A stretch of DNA of 64,000 bases from Staphylotrichum longicolle (taxonomy: Eukaryota; Ascomycota; Sordariomycetes; Sordariales; Chaetomiaceae): the NCBI GenBank assembly GCA_019096155.1, contig JAHCVI010000002.1:3038001-3102000 (forward strand), read 5' to 3'. Position numbers and translations under genes: made by a program. Shown in pieces: positions 25,054-36,156 of this stretch; positions within the stretch are counted from its first letter, which is position 1, and every line of letters begins with the position of its first letter. Under the pieces are notes generated by a model. It did not search any database, was not told where the DNA came from, and saw only the letters and a program-made list of their open reading frames with translations.

Positions 25054-25431
25054 GTCGTGTAATTCAATGATGGTGTTGGAACTTGGCGCAGACTTGGCAA
25101 AATGGGTGGAACCTGGGGAGATCGAGAAGTTGGGGCGTTCTCGGGCATTGATCCTCTCGGGTGTCTTCTTGGGTCCCTGGTCTAGGCCTGCCCATCGGGA
25201 GCCTTGTCACCTTGACTGGCAAAGAGGATAGGGGGGGCGAGAATGCGGGGGCTCAGCCGTCACCTTGCATTGCGGCTGAGCGCCATGAAACCAATAAATG
25301 CTTGTCTGGACCACACAGGATCGAATCCCGGTCACAAAACCTGTCACCCCTACACCCTATCACCCTCTCAATCGTCGATATATTGACCGCGCAAGCCCGG
25401 CAGTTCCGGACAGTCACCACACCCATCCAAA
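25054..25431. promoter_or_regulatory. Divergent promoter of CHAT-STAND and gasdermin-like genes
   Basis: 378 bases separate the two ATGs. No TATA box is obvious. The shared space suggests joint expression. Confidence 0.45.
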
Positions 25432-26382
25432 ATGGCGCCTCTGCTCCCCAAAGACCCCGTCTTCTTCCGCCTCCGCGGGCCCGTCCTCCCCCCAGGTGAA
25501 GAGGCCGAGCAGATGCTCGGGCGCGTGGTGCGAAACTATGCCCAACCTCTTGGCGACGGCTATTCGCCCGAGAACGGCGGAGCCTTTGCCATTGGAGCCC
25601 CCGTCAAGACCAAGTGGCTCCGCGCCAGCGAGGTCTTCTCACGGTCCGCATCCGGAAACATCGAACTGCGCCTGCCGGCATCCGCGGGCCAGGCCACCGC
25701 CCAGATTGAAGGGTCGCAGAGCTTCTCCCTCACCAACAGCGAGGTCCTCGCCATCGAGCTGCGGCACCAGCCCGAGGTGTTCCGCAAGCTGCTGGCTGAT
25801 GCCGAGACGGGCGCCTGGATCCGCGCCAACTGCAAACTGACCGAGCCGCTGTACATGATCACCGGCCTGCTGGTCTGGCGTGACGCCGTGCAGGATGAGA
25901 GCTCGGAGCATAGGGTCGCCGGCAATGCCAGCTTCAACCCGGCGGCGGCTGCGGCAGCCGCTGCGACAGCAGCCACAAGCGGGGCAGCCGCTCCCCTTGC
26001 GGCCCTCGCGGGAGATACGGGAGCGAGCGCCGGCGGGGAAAAGGTCGAGAAGAGGGAGCAGAAAAAGGAGAACGAGGACAGCCACGTCTTCGCCGTCGAA
26101 TACAAGGTCGTGCGGCGGAGGAAGCGGGACGTCGTGGGGGGTTTTGCTCCCGCGCTGAAGGGGCACGGGCCGGCGATTGATGCAGACCGGCAATACTCTG
26201 GAACTAGCACCGCTGCCAATCTGGCGTCAGAGGTCGAGGAGCCGGATCTGCCTGAGCTGGCTGTCGACTTGCCGTGGGTGGATGTGGCCGAGGAGTTAGC
26301 TGGTGACCGAGAGATCCTAACCGATACGGTTGAGGCCGGTGACTGTCACGTCGAGTTTGCATTTCTTGAGAACGACGTCTAA
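25432..26382 (+). CDS. Gasdermin-like pore-forming candidate
   Basis: A single-exon ORF of 316 residues, in the size range of fungal gasdermin-like proteins. The order of short segments resembles the gasdermin N-terminal pore domain: an amphipathic start (GRVVRNYAQPL), a strand GNIELRLPA followed by a Gly/Ser stretch, SEVLAIELRHQPEVFRKLL, then LYMITGLLVWRDA, and after an Ala-rich insert (about 165-190) HVFAVEYKVVRRRKR, a basic strand. An acidic tail of about 70 residues could be the inhibitory end removed by a protease. The divergent neighbour encodes a CHAT protease, which supports a cell-death pair. The similarity is by eye and distant. An unrelated lineage-specific family is the main alternative. 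Confidence 0.55.
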   Translation: MAPLLPKDPVFFRLRGPVLPPGEEAEQMLGRVVRNYAQPLGDGYSPENGGAFAIGAPVKTKWLRASEVFSRSASGNIELRLPASAGQATAQIEGSQSFSLTNSEVLAIELRHQPEVFRKLLADAETGAWIRANCKLTEPLYMITGLLVWRDAVQDESSEHRVAGNASFNPAAAAAAAATAATSGAAAPLAALAGDTGASAGGEKVEKREQKKENEDSHVFAVEYKVVRRRKRDVVGGFAPALKGHGPAIDADRQYSGTSTAANLASEVEEPDLPELAVDLPWVDVAEELAGDREILTDTVEAGDCHVEFAFLENDV

Positions 26383-26629
26383 GTGACAAAGACATTGGTC
26401 CAACAACTAGAAACGAGTAGCCCCTTATTAGAAGTGTCCAGGGTCTACGTTGCCTTACTTTCATCTCGTGCTAGGAAATCGAGTTGAGCATCACTACCCT
26501 CAAATGTTGGGAGGAGGTTGAGGAGATGCAAGCGAAGGTGTAGTGGATTATATATTTCTTATCTACTTCCTTGCAAGAAGCTGCATATACCTGCATGCAC
26601 TTCCGATCCCATGTGCACATCACCTTTTC

Positions 26630-28247
26630 TCAAAGCCCGTTTTCCTTCTGAACTTCCACCTCCTGTCGCCGTCTCTCAGCCTCTCTCCTCCATCTGGCGC
26701 CGAATCTCCACTGCGCTGCCAGCCCCAGCATTGCGACGACCTGAACCGCGACGCAGACCGTGAACGCGAGCCCGACGCCAATGGCATTCACCAGGGGCAT
26801 GACGAAGCTCGTGCCGCCGGCGGCGAACAGGCACCGGGCGAGATTCAGACTCGCACTGGCGGCTGCGCTGCGGTCGTGGAACACATCAACAAGGTAGGTC
26901 ATGATGACGGACTGGGTGGCAATCGCCGTCCAGCCCGTGATAAAGGTCGACACGATTGGCACCGCAATGTGCACCTCTCGCGGGTACTGAATGGTCCAGC
27001 CAAACAGGAGTATGGAGACGCACTGCAGGAGGGCAAAGAGTGGGACTAGGTGCAGACGCGCCTTTTCGAGGGGGAAGTTATCGTCCGAGTCGCGACCACA
27101 GTCGCCGTTGAGACTGCCAGTTGCCGTTTCGACCTGAGCCGGGTTTGGCCGAGACTCATACCGGGCCTTGATGCGGCGGTAGTCAATATCAAGTATCTTA
27201 CCCATGACCAACGTCCCAACCATGGAACCCACACCATTGGCGATGAAGGTCAAACCAATCTCGGTTTCCCCAAGACCATACCGGTCCTCAAAAAGAGTGG
27301 ACATTGCTGTGATGCTCATCTGCCAAACGGCGTAATAAACCGCGAGAAACACAATGACAGGCGCGGCTTGTTTGCTGACAAGAATTCGAAACGGTCCAAG
27401 AAGGTCGATGGGCTTTTTCACCGCACGCTCCGTGTCGAGGTCCCATTTGATGCGGGTAACTCGTTGGTAGACAATAAGCGGATATCGGGCGATCAGGTTC
27501 GACGGTGTCCGACTCCCGTTGCCAACAACTGACCTCAGTGTCTCGGGCATCAGGAGAGCCAAGCATACGAGGAAAGCACCGCTGTAGATGGCCAAGAACC
27601 AAAAGATGGCCCGCCATCCCAGAGAGCCTGCCAGCGCGCCTCCGATGATGGGTCCCACAGCCACAGGCACCAGCAGACCTGCCTGGAAGATGCCCATGAA
27701 GCCACCACGCTCATCGCGTGTCGTGATGTCTCCAATCACGCCAGAGCCGATGGCGATGGTGCTCGCGCTGCCCGTGCTCTGGAGACATCGCAACACGAGC
27801 ACCGCGGCATAGCTCTTCGCCTCTGCCAGACCGATGCAGGCGCCGAGAAAGACCACAAAGGTGCAGCAGTACGTGATCCGGCGTCCCTTCACATCCGAAA
27901 CAGGGCCCCATAAGCTTGGCGCTACGCCTTGGAAGATGAGGTACGAGGTGACGGTGAGATTGACGAGTTCGACTGAAACATTGAGGTCCTTGGCGATCGT
28001 AGGCAGAGCGGGAAAGTAGACATTGGACGCAAAGCCGGAAACTGTTTATCGGTCAGACCACCAGCCCACCATTCCTGGACATAGTTCCCTACTCACATGT
28101 TGCGGCGAAAGAGATTATAACGACAATCACGGCTTTCTGCCGCTTGTCAAAGATGCTATACGGCTGCTCTGCAGGATCGGGCGGAGGAAGGCTCCCGGCA
28201 GACATGCTACTGACAAAAGATGGTTGATGTTGAACTTCAGAGCTCAT
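26630..28247 (-). CDS. DHA1-type MFS multidrug transporter
   Basis: Two exons (28247-28097, 28041-26630) give 520 residues with twelve hydrophobic segments. Motif A is GPVSDVKGRR between helices 2 and 3. PETLRSVVGNGSR after helix 6 is characteristic of the fungal Qdr/quinidine-resistance type of the DHA1 family. The large central loop is charged and contains Asn/Asp-rich sequence. It is a proton-coupled exporter of drugs or small metabolites at the plasma membrane, substrate unknown. Another in-frame ATG lies at 28271, and I prefer 28247 (MSSEV). It is convergent with the gasdermin-like gene and lies downstream of a co-oriented Zn2Cys6 regulator that may control it. Confidence 0.9.
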
Positions 28248-28986
28248 AATGGTTAACACTAATCGTGCCATTGATTAGATCTGGGGTTGAATACTGACCT
28301 TGTTATAGGCCGTCTGTACGTGGGCCTGCTTTTTAAAGTGAACAAGGCACATCGTTCGCCTCCCGGAGTTCGGAGCTGAGCTCTCCACTTTCGGAGTTGA
28401 GGCAGGACCAGGGGCTTCAACTCCAAAGCAATAGTTGGCTAGAACTTCTGTATGAGTTAGAGTCTGTCACCGATATATTAGAAGGTGACATTCCGGGTGC
28501 AGGTTGACCATCACCTCGTGCTCAACGAGATGGTAATATACCCTGGCGCAGGAAATGACCACGAGCAGAAATTGAGATCGCAAAACATCGATAACTACTG
28601 TTGTCATTGTAAGCAAACCAGGGACAACTTGCAGCGAAATGGATGACTGGCAAAATCTCCCCAGTCCTGTCTAACTCCCTCTGGTGTCGTGTTGGGCACG
28701 ATTTATTGGTTGTTCAATTTGGATCACAGAGTTATTTCATCTCGGACAATGTGTTGGACCTGCCGGCAGGCCAGGTAAGCGGGTTTACCCAGCTCGTGTT
28801 GAATGAACCCCTGCCCAAGGTGAATCTCCGGGTATCTACGAGTGGGCAGGTGCTGCAAGCTCTAGAGCAGTCCTAGACCTTGTTTGAATGTAATATTAGG
28901 CACCTATGATCGTGATCATCTTTCTATGGAGGTTTCCTACGAACCGCACAAGGGCATCGCTTGTAGGAAACCAGGATTCCTGATAT
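28248..28986. other. Intergenic, transporter promoter
   Basis: Holds the upstream region of the MFS gene and the 3' flank of the regulator. No coding signal was seen. Confidence 0.55.
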
Positions 28987-30324
28987 TCAGCCTCCATGCG
29001 TGCAGCTCGTCACGGCATACATCATTGTCCCAAACTCATCGACACCCTCCAACCACTGGTCCACTCTTCTGCGCCTTTCGATAACGCTTGGCTCATCCAT
29101 GTCTGCTGGAATTGCCCAGAGCTCGTCAATGCGAAGGCCACCCTCAGGCCACTCAGCCAAGTGCAAGTTATATGCCTTCTCCCAGTCATATCGAGCTGGT
29201 GCCTGCCATAGAGACTTGCTTGCTGGTGCAGGCAGGCCTCGCAGCTCTGTGCCAAGAAACGTGGGAAGGCCATCTTTGGCGGTGAGCATGTTGTCCAGCA
29301 GGTACATGGTAAACAGCGTTCGACGTTTCGTCTCAGCCACGAGCCAGGCTTCCCAACTCGGCCGGGCTCCACGTTCTTCGGCCGAGCACACAAGCCCACG
29401 GGCCGAACAGGAACATGCAATCTCCTGGAGATGCATGATTGCTTGTCGGAGAAAAGGGTCCGCATCCTGGTCAAGTCGATAGTAGAAGACCAAGATGTGC
29501 ACCAAGTACGCCTGGAATGTCGCAAGGAGCGTTGTATCGTCGTATGTGCCGTGTTGCTCGTAAAGCCTGTTCATCTCGCGTTGCAAAACCTCCGCAACGA
29601 CTCCTTCACTACCAGGCAGCGGCTTTTCGCAGGTCCGGATTAGGCTCAAACAAGTTGAAAGCGGCGGGCTCGGTACTGTCTGAAAAGCTGGGTGGATAAA
29701 TGGCGGCATGCTATGGCCTCGGACCGCAATAGCCGCGTACGACTTGAGGATCCTGTATGTGAAGGCTGTGATACTGGTGGAAAGCGTTTTGGCGGTCTGC
29801 CCAGGGACAGGTATGTAAGATCTGAGCCAGCGGTTTTGGATATCATCCGCGTTAATGGGACACACGAGATCGAGATGTGAAAAGTCGAATGCAACTGACT
29901 CCCCTCGGGCGTGGGATGGGATTGAGAGTCGCTGATAAGGGAATCTGCTCGTGCCTGTAAGGCTTGTCGAAACCGGGCTGACCAGGCTATCCAGATCAGC
30001 CTCTGGTTGGACAAGGTCACTGGCATGACTCCAGGTCTGTGTTGTCGCTGAAGTGGCAAGCTTCGGCTCAGGGGTTGAACCATGGAGCGGGAGGCCCTCG
30101 AAGCCAGGAACCACGTTACAGATTACCTCCCTTTCTTCGGGAGCGTTCGGATTGCTGAGAGAAGCTCGGGAAGCGCCAGACAAGGATGTCTTGGGATACG
30201 TGCAAGCCAGTCCTCGGAGAGTACATCGGCCACACGATGTTGCCTTGCGATCGCATTTCGCTTTGGCGTTTGAGCATGGCTGGCATGCCTTTTGTCGGGA
30301 TGCAGAGTATCTTGTAGTTTTCAT
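28987..30324 (-). CDS. Zn2Cys6 transcription factor
   Basis: An intronless ORF of 445 residues from the ATG at 30324. Near the N-terminus ACQPCSNAKAKC and SCGRCTLRGLAC form the binuclear zinc cluster (spacing 2-6-5-2-6). A middle region contains AETKRRTLFTMYLLDNML, typical of the shortened regulatory domain in secondary-metabolism and efflux regulators. It is a DNA-binding nuclear regulator with unknown target. The co-oriented MFS gene 740 bases downstream is the best candidate by position. No acidic activation domain stands out. Confidence 0.88.
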   Translation of the reverse strand: MKTTRYSASRQKACQPCSNAKAKCDRKATSCGRCTLRGLACTYPKTSLSGASRASLSNPNAPEEREVICNVVPGFEGLPLHGSTPEPKLATSATTQTWSHASDLVQPEADLDSLVSPVSTSLTGTSRFPYQRLSIPSHARGESVAFDFSHLDLVCPINADDIQNRWLRSYIPVPGQTAKTLSTSITAFTYRILKSYAAIAVRGHSMPPFIHPAFQTVPSPPLSTCLSLIRTCEKPLPGSEGVVAEVLQREMNRLYEQHGTYDDTTLLATFQAYLVHILVFYYRLDQDADPFLRQAIMHLQEIACSCSARGLVCSAEERGARPSWEAWLVAETKRRTLFTMYLLDNMLTAKDGLPTFLGTELRGLPAPASKSLWQAPARYDWEKAYNLHLAEWPEGGLRIDELWAIPADMDEPSVIERRRRVDQWLEGVDEFGTMMYAVTSCTHGG

Positions 30325-30840
30325 GTTCACCAGATTACGAGTTGGCAAGAGACAGAAAAGAAAAAGATGACGAAATTTACTTGAAAATAGTCAATATCAC
30401 GGTATACGCGGATGACTGTGGGAGCACGGCGACTGCCAGCGTGCCTGCTCTTCATGAAACCGATGGAAACGATGGAATGAGCTGTCAAAATGTGGCTCCA
30501 CGAGAATGATAACACTGCAAGAAGCGGAATCGTGGCTGTGCCAAGGGTTGCCCCACGTTCAGCCATGTTGCCTGGGGCTGGAACCCAGCCCCAGCCCCCT
30601 GACTTTGAAAACGAGGCCGAGTCATCCACACCTCAGACCAGGCAGCCCATGATGGCGGCCCACCGCTGCTGGTCACGCTTGCACAGCGCCGTTCTCCTGC
30701 ACAGGAGAGCTGGCTCCCTTTCTTGTTCCATGGCCAAGTCCGGGTTCGGTTGAGGCTACCGCTCTCTTTTATTGCCGGCCATTCCTCCAGTTCCAGATTT
30801 CACCAAGAATCGAGTCCACAATCGAATCCAACCGAGTCCA
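30325..30840. other. Divergent intergenic region
   Basis: Promoters of the Zn2Cys6 gene (minus) and the T5orf172 gene (plus). No other gene was seen. Confidence 0.55.
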
Positions 30841-32154
30841 ATGCCCTTCTACGCCAACACGCCCGAGTCTCGTTTGGGTCGCGCCGACTCCAAGAACCCC
30901 TCGACGACATGCAGAGGCATTACCTCGAGCGGCCGCCCGTGCAGGCGCCCGATCGCTGCCCCGAACCCACCCCAACAAAGCTCACGCCTGAAGCCCTCCA
31001 GCATCCGCACCGATGACCCGACCGACGAGAGCCTGTACTGCTGGCAGCATAAGGACCAGGCAAGCGCCTCGGCAAAGTCGAGTCCGGGACCTAGGATGTC
31101 CCACACGCCCATTCTTGAGGAGCGAACAAGCTTGGACACGCTGGCCGATCGTCTCGGGCTCATCCGCACGCAGTCTGAGAGGCCGCAGAAACCAGGCAAG
31201 GGATCAGGATCGGCACGGCCCAGTGGCGGGAGGCCGCAACGCCCAACGAAAATGGCACGCCCGAAGCCGAAGAACGAGGCAACCTTTTGCTTCTGCTTCC
31301 GCATTCCCGTCGACGAGATCGTCCCGCCCCCACGCCCAAGGCCTCACCCCGTCCAGCCAACATCGGTGTCCGCCCCACCCAGACCTAGCGGAAGGAAGAC
31401 ATCAGGCCAACAACCAGCGTCCTATCCCTCCCCATCGCGACCGCGCCCAAACTCTTCCACCCAGTCTCCAGGCCGAAGCTCGCGGCGCCCCTCGGAAGCC
31501 TCACAAACAGCGCAGTTCATGTCGCTGATCCCGCAAGAGGCCGCACCAGAAACCGCTTCCCGGCTCCTCGCCGAACTCGCGAAGCCCGTCTCCCAACAGG
31601 ACGAGCCCGGGTACATCTACATCTTCTGGCTCACCCCCGAGTCCGACCCTTCCACCCCGCCAGCCGAAGCTGCCCGTTCCCTCCTCGCCCCGCCATCCAC
31701 GCCCACCCGCAACGCCCGCCGGCCAAGCGACGTGCTCTCCTCCTTCGCCAAGCTCACCGTCGACGACGAAGCCAACGACGACACAACAGACACGCCGGCC
31801 ACGAAAAAGACGATCCTCCTCAAGATCGGCCGCGCCACCAACGTCCAGCGCAGGCTCAACGAGTGGCAGCGCCAGTGCGGCTACAACCTATCGCTGATCC
31901 GCTACTACCCGTACATTCCCTCGAGCAGCCCCGGCGGGACGGCGCCGAGGAAGATTCCGCACAGCCACAAGGTCGAGAGGCTGGTGCACATCGAGCTGGC
32001 GGGCCGCGGGCTGAGGGTGGCGGACCGGGAAAAGTGCGAGGCGTGTGGCCGGGAGCATCGCGAGTGGTTCGAGGTCGAGGCGAGCAGAGGTGCGGTGGCG
32101 GATGTGGATGAGGTGGTGAGGCGGTGGTCGGATTGGGACGAGGGGCTGGTGTAG
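30841..32154 (+). CDS. T5orf172/DUF1766 (GIY-YIG-like) domain protein
   Basis: An intronless ORF of 437 residues from the ATG at 30841. The N-terminus has TCRGITSSGRPCRRPI and, later, YCWQHKDQ, a likely Cys/His metal site seen in fungal members. A long Pro/Arg/Ser-rich disordered stretch follows. The C-terminal third carries GYIYIFWLT, KTILLKIGRATNVQRRLNEW and CEACGREHREWFEV, the T5orf172 pattern, which belongs to the GIY-YIG nuclease-like superfamily. DNA binding is likely. Cleavage activity is unproven for this group. Confidence 0.8.
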   Translation: MPFYANTPESRLGRADSKNPSTTCRGITSSGRPCRRPIAAPNPPQQSSRLKPSSIRTDDPTDESLYCWQHKDQASASAKSSPGPRMSHTPILEERTSLDTLADRLGLIRTQSERPQKPGKGSGSARPSGGRPQRPTKMARPKPKNEATFCFCFRIPVDEIVPPPRPRPHPVQPTSVSAPPRPSGRKTSGQQPASYPSPSRPRPNSSTQSPGRSSRRPSEASQTAQFMSLIPQEAAPETASRLLAELAKPVSQQDEPGYIYIFWLTPESDPSTPPAEAARSLLAPPSTPTRNARRPSDVLSSFAKLTVDDEANDDTTDTPATKKTILLKIGRATNVQRRLNEWQRQCGYNLSLIRYYPYIPSSSPGGTAPRKIPHSHKVERLVHIELAGRGLRVADREKCEACGREHREWFEVEASRGAVADVDEVVRRWSDWDEGLV

Positions 32155-32568
32155 GCGGGGGTTGTTTTAAGGGGAAGTTCTTACCTATTTCTCCCTCAAT
32201 TTTTGCATATGTGGGGGTTTGCATTGTGCATTGCATTGGCGTTTGGCGGTGCATTATTTAGCAACAGCATTGGGTCATCTAAAGCCGTATATCACAGCAA
32301 TATCATTACGCGTTGGTCTGCAGTGTGTTGTTGGACACAATCCAATGACCCTCAATGTGCTACCGTGTCTTTCGACTCCGTGGGCACAACCCCCCCTCAG
32401 ATGTGACTGCGGATACCTTCCAGGAACTCAAGTATTGAACCATCCAGAAAACACCAAACCAACCCACCCCTCCCAAACCAAACACCCCAACCCACCCCCA
32501 AACCAAACACCAAACGCCGCCCATGCAATCAACCTCACTCCCCGCCATCACCACCAGGAAGCCAACTC
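32155..32568. other. Intergenic with CCAAAC-like simple repeats
   Basis: Between convergent genes. About 32440-32520 is a degenerate C/A-rich repeat (CCAAAC, CCCACC units). No gene was seen. Confidence 0.55.
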
Positions 32569-33112
32569 TCAGTTAAAGTTGAACCCCACGATCCCATCTC
32601 CCAACAGTTCGTCCCCCCGCCTCATCGACACCCGCCGCCCAATGATGCCCCCCTGCCCCACGTCCAGCGCCACCGCTGCGCCCAGGGGCATCTCAACCCC
32701 TTCATGGCCGTGGCTGTGGCTGTGGCGGCTGTGGAGAGTGAATTGCTGCAGCAGGCCGCACGACGAGAGCGGTTTCGTCAGGTCGCCTGTCTCGCTGCAA
32801 GCACATATTGTCAGCTCTTTCTTGACTTTTTCTGTGGGAGGTGGTAGAGGAGGAGGGGACGTAGACGTACTGGATGGAGACGAGGACGCTTTCGTCGTTC
32901 TTATTGTTGGCAGAACAAGACGGGTCTGAGGAGGATACGGGGGAGGAGTGGTGGAAGCGCACGTGTGTGGCGTTGCGGCTGGAGGGGGAGGACGGGTTGA
33001 GGAAGAGGAGGTTGCTGAGTGGCAGACCGGTGCGGGTGAGGCCCGGGGCGGGGAAGAAGTCGACGCGGGCGCCGACGCGCGGGGTGGTGGAGGGGGTTTC
33101 GGGGCCGCACAT
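32569..33112 (-). CDS. Uncharacterised 155-residue protein, His-rich segment
   Basis: Two exons (33112-32871, 32794-32569) join in frame with clean GTACGT and TTGCAG signals. The product has no signal peptide or membrane helix. Short likely beta strands (ARVDFFPA, ESVLVSIHETGDL, LLQQFTLHS) alternate with loops. HSRHSHSHGHE is a possible metal-binding stretch, and the end is IVGFNFN. I do not recognise the family. Good splice sites and continued codon structure after the intron support a real gene. Confidence 0.6.
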
Positions 33113-33810
33113 TGTGAGATTTCAGGTTCCTGGTAAAATGTGGTGTGGTGAAGGGTGTGGAGGGATGTCGATGTGATGGGTTTTGAAGGTGTTGGTGTTG
33201 AAAGGTGTTACGGTAAGGTATTAGAAGGTGTTGTTCAGTTCTCTGCTGAAGGATGGGGAGCGGGAGACGATGTTGTTGCGCGGGTTATATACGAGACTAT
33301 CCTATCTCCAAAACAAGCTCCAACTCCCTCACTGTCAGACATCATCTTGCTCTCCTGGAGTCCAGACCTCAAGGTTGACCAGCAGGTGGTCGCCTCAAAG
33401 GGATCGGCCGCTCGCTGTCCCGTTTGAGCCCACAGTCCAGGCCCGCGAGGAGCCAAACCAGGGATCGCCGACAGGCCAATCAGGGCGCTGAAACAGACCA
33501 AAAACTGCCGCTTTGGTCGTTTTACTCGCCTTGGCACCCGTTTGAGCACGGGTCACCCGTCCCCGCACCACGGGCCGTTGAGCAGGTTTGCGCGGGTAAA
33601 TTGCGGGCACCTCGATGGACACTGACGCGTGTCAAGAACACTCTTCCAGGCAAAGCACCAGCCCTGCAACGTGCAACCTGCAACCTAACCCGACGCGACG
33701 AGTGCTCCACTCCAACCGCCTCACACAGCACACAGCGCGAAACAACTTGCTCCAACGCACGCACCTTGATGAGCACGTTTCGTCTTTTAGTAAGATAGAA
33801 AAGTGTCAAG
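33113..33810. other. Divergent intergenic region
   Basis: Promoters of the 155-residue gene (a TATATAA on the minus strand near 33285) and the superoxide dismutase gene. No other coding signal. Confidence 0.5.
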
Positions 33811-34607
33811 ATGGTCAACATCGCAAGCCTGTGGCAATACCTGGCCCTGCAGGCGCCGCTGCACTCGTCCATGTCGGGCGAACCCCTCAATCTCACCAAG
33901 ATGGGGCTCACAACCTACACCCTCCCGGCCCTCCCCTACGCCTACAATGCCCTGGAGCCGCACATCTCGGCCCAGATAATGGAGCTGCATCACAGCAAGC
34001 ACCACCAGGCCTATGTGACGAACCTCAACAAGGCCCTCGAGTCGCACGTCGCGGCTGTCGCTGCAGGCGACGTGGCTGCCCAGATTGCCCTGCAGCAGAC
34101 CATCAAGTTTAATGGCGGTGGCCACATCAACCACTCGCTGTTTTGGAAGAACTTGGCTCCCGCGGGCACCGAGGAGACGAGGGCGGATGCCGCGAAGGGG
34201 CTCGTTGCCGAGATTGACAGGACGTGGGGCGGGCTCGAAAACTTCAAGAAAACCTTTTCCGCTGCTCTGTTGGGGATTCAAGGCAGCGGCTGGGGTTGGT
34301 TGGTCCAAGAAGGCGGCCATGGCGGCAGCCTGCGCATCGTTACCACCAAGGACCAGGACCCGGTTGTGGGCGGCGACGTGCCCATCTTAGGCGTCGACAT
34401 GTGGGAGCATGCCTACTACCTTCAGGTCCGTTCCGTTTGGTTTGCTTTTTCCCTCTTTTCGGAATTTCCTACTGACACTGACTCCAGTATCTCAACGGCA
34501 AAGCGGCCTATGTTGAGAATATCTGGAATGTCATCAACTGGAAGACGGCCGAGGAGCGGTTCCAGGGGAAGTCTGAGGACAAGTTGGAGGAGAAGTCCGA
34601 ACTCTAA
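33811..34607 (+). CDS. Mn superoxide dismutase
   Basis: Two exons (33811-34425, 34488-34607) give 244 residues. The Mn/Fe-SOD signature DMWEHAYY is present. All four metal ligands are visible: His60 (ELHHSKHH), His108 (NHSLFWKN), Asp196 and His200. It converts superoxide to peroxide and oxygen. About 33 residues precede the conserved TYTLPALPYAYNALEPHI. They contain almost no Arg or Lys, unlike a mitochondrial presequence, so a cytosolic form is likely. A second ATG at 33901 starts just before the fold and could be the true start. The intron donor GTCCGT is slightly unusual. Confidence 0.93.
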
Positions 34608-36156
34608 AGATACTGACACCTGAGATTTGACTTTGGCCTAGCCCAATGTAATGTTTGTTCTGAAGGTTCATCACTTGTTTGGACTTCTTCAGCTGTGTTG
34701 TTCCTCACGGCATGATACTCAAACAGGGCCACCCGACTCATCGAATTACGAGTCCGGCAGCAGCCCTCACAATCCCCACCTCGCGTCCCCTTTCCCCGTC
34801 TGCGTCCTTTCTCTCGCACGTATTCTCCGGCCATGAGCAACCCGTGGATCTGACACAGCTCATTTCGCCCCGTTTGGAACATACCGGCGGCGACTTGCAG
34901 CAGGAGCCGAGCCCAGATTGCCGTGCCACACAGCAGACTCGGATGCAAGATCTGTCTCCAAACCACGAGGCCTTCCGCCGCCGCCCGAGCAGGCTGTGCA
35001 CCACGAACCCCGGACCTCGATCAATCTCCCGTCTGTGCGACTCAGGGACTTCGTTTGCGCCATTTCAGCCCGCGGCAACCCGCATAATGGCCGCTGCAGA
35101 ATCCAGCGAAAGTAGTCATCCTGGAAACGGTCAGCGCCACCATGCACCTGAATTTGTCTCGGCCGAGGGCTTTTCCACATCGTGTGTCCTGTCATATTCA
35201 GCACTGTAACATGGCCCTGCAACACGTGTTCTGAAACCGACAGTTTGAGCTGCACATTTGGCTATAACTTGCCTGAGAAGCGTCTCTTTTCTTGAGACAA
35301 CCATTGGGCAACATTCAAACAGAAGCCAGAGCCCTTTGGCCTATTCCCGTTCTTCCCGGGCACCCGCTTGACGTTTACCAGCTTCCGTAAACCAGAGGAT
35401 TGCTGTCACTGGGGACATGTCTGCCACGATTCTCCAAGCCAAAACGCGGAAAGGGTGCCGGTGTCAAGGGACTGGGCGAATCTTGTTCAACGCTGTCTAG
35501 GCCATTCCAATCTACGCAGTCAGCCGAATTTCACGGCACTGTACTACCTTCCTAACGAAAAGCCGCAGCCTAGGAGGTCTGAACCATAGATCACCCTTTC
35601 AAGACACGGACAGCAACGGCCTAGTCTGCTCTCCCCTAAGCGTCGCGACCTAAGAACGGCCATCGACAGACCCGTGTCGCTCGGAAACATGCCTTCGTGG
35701 GGCCCCCCGGATCAGTACAGCGGCATGCAGACCAAAGTACGGAATGGGAGTTTTGCGATAGTAACGCAGACCTTGTCAAGACTGTTTGTCCGTCACTGTT
35801 AGGCCCAATCCAAACCTGCAACTAAGTCCGTGAGCGTGTTAGCTCGGTCCGTCGTTGGGATGGTTACCAGCATCCCCTCGCCCGGCAATGGATCATCGTA
35901 TCATTTAAGGAAGGAGAGATATCCGGGTGGTTGAGTGCAAACAACCCTTGTGGTGGAGCCCGCTCTGTCCAGGGGTTGCCAACGCAAACGCGAGACAAAC
36001 TGAATCTGCGGAGGCAGCCGCCATAAGACGGAACGAGGAAGCAAAGCAGATGATAAACTTGTGAGATCCTCCCCTCAGCTTGATTCCCCGATCTGCCGTG
36101 CATCCAGAGGCTCCTTTTTCAGAGCTGCCACACTCGCTTTGAATCATTCGGATAAC
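34608..36156. other. Intergenic, no gene recognised
   Basis: 1.5 kb with only short ORFs on both strands and no splice-supported gene. It includes the promoter of the Ser/Thr-rich gene. Confidence 0.55.
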
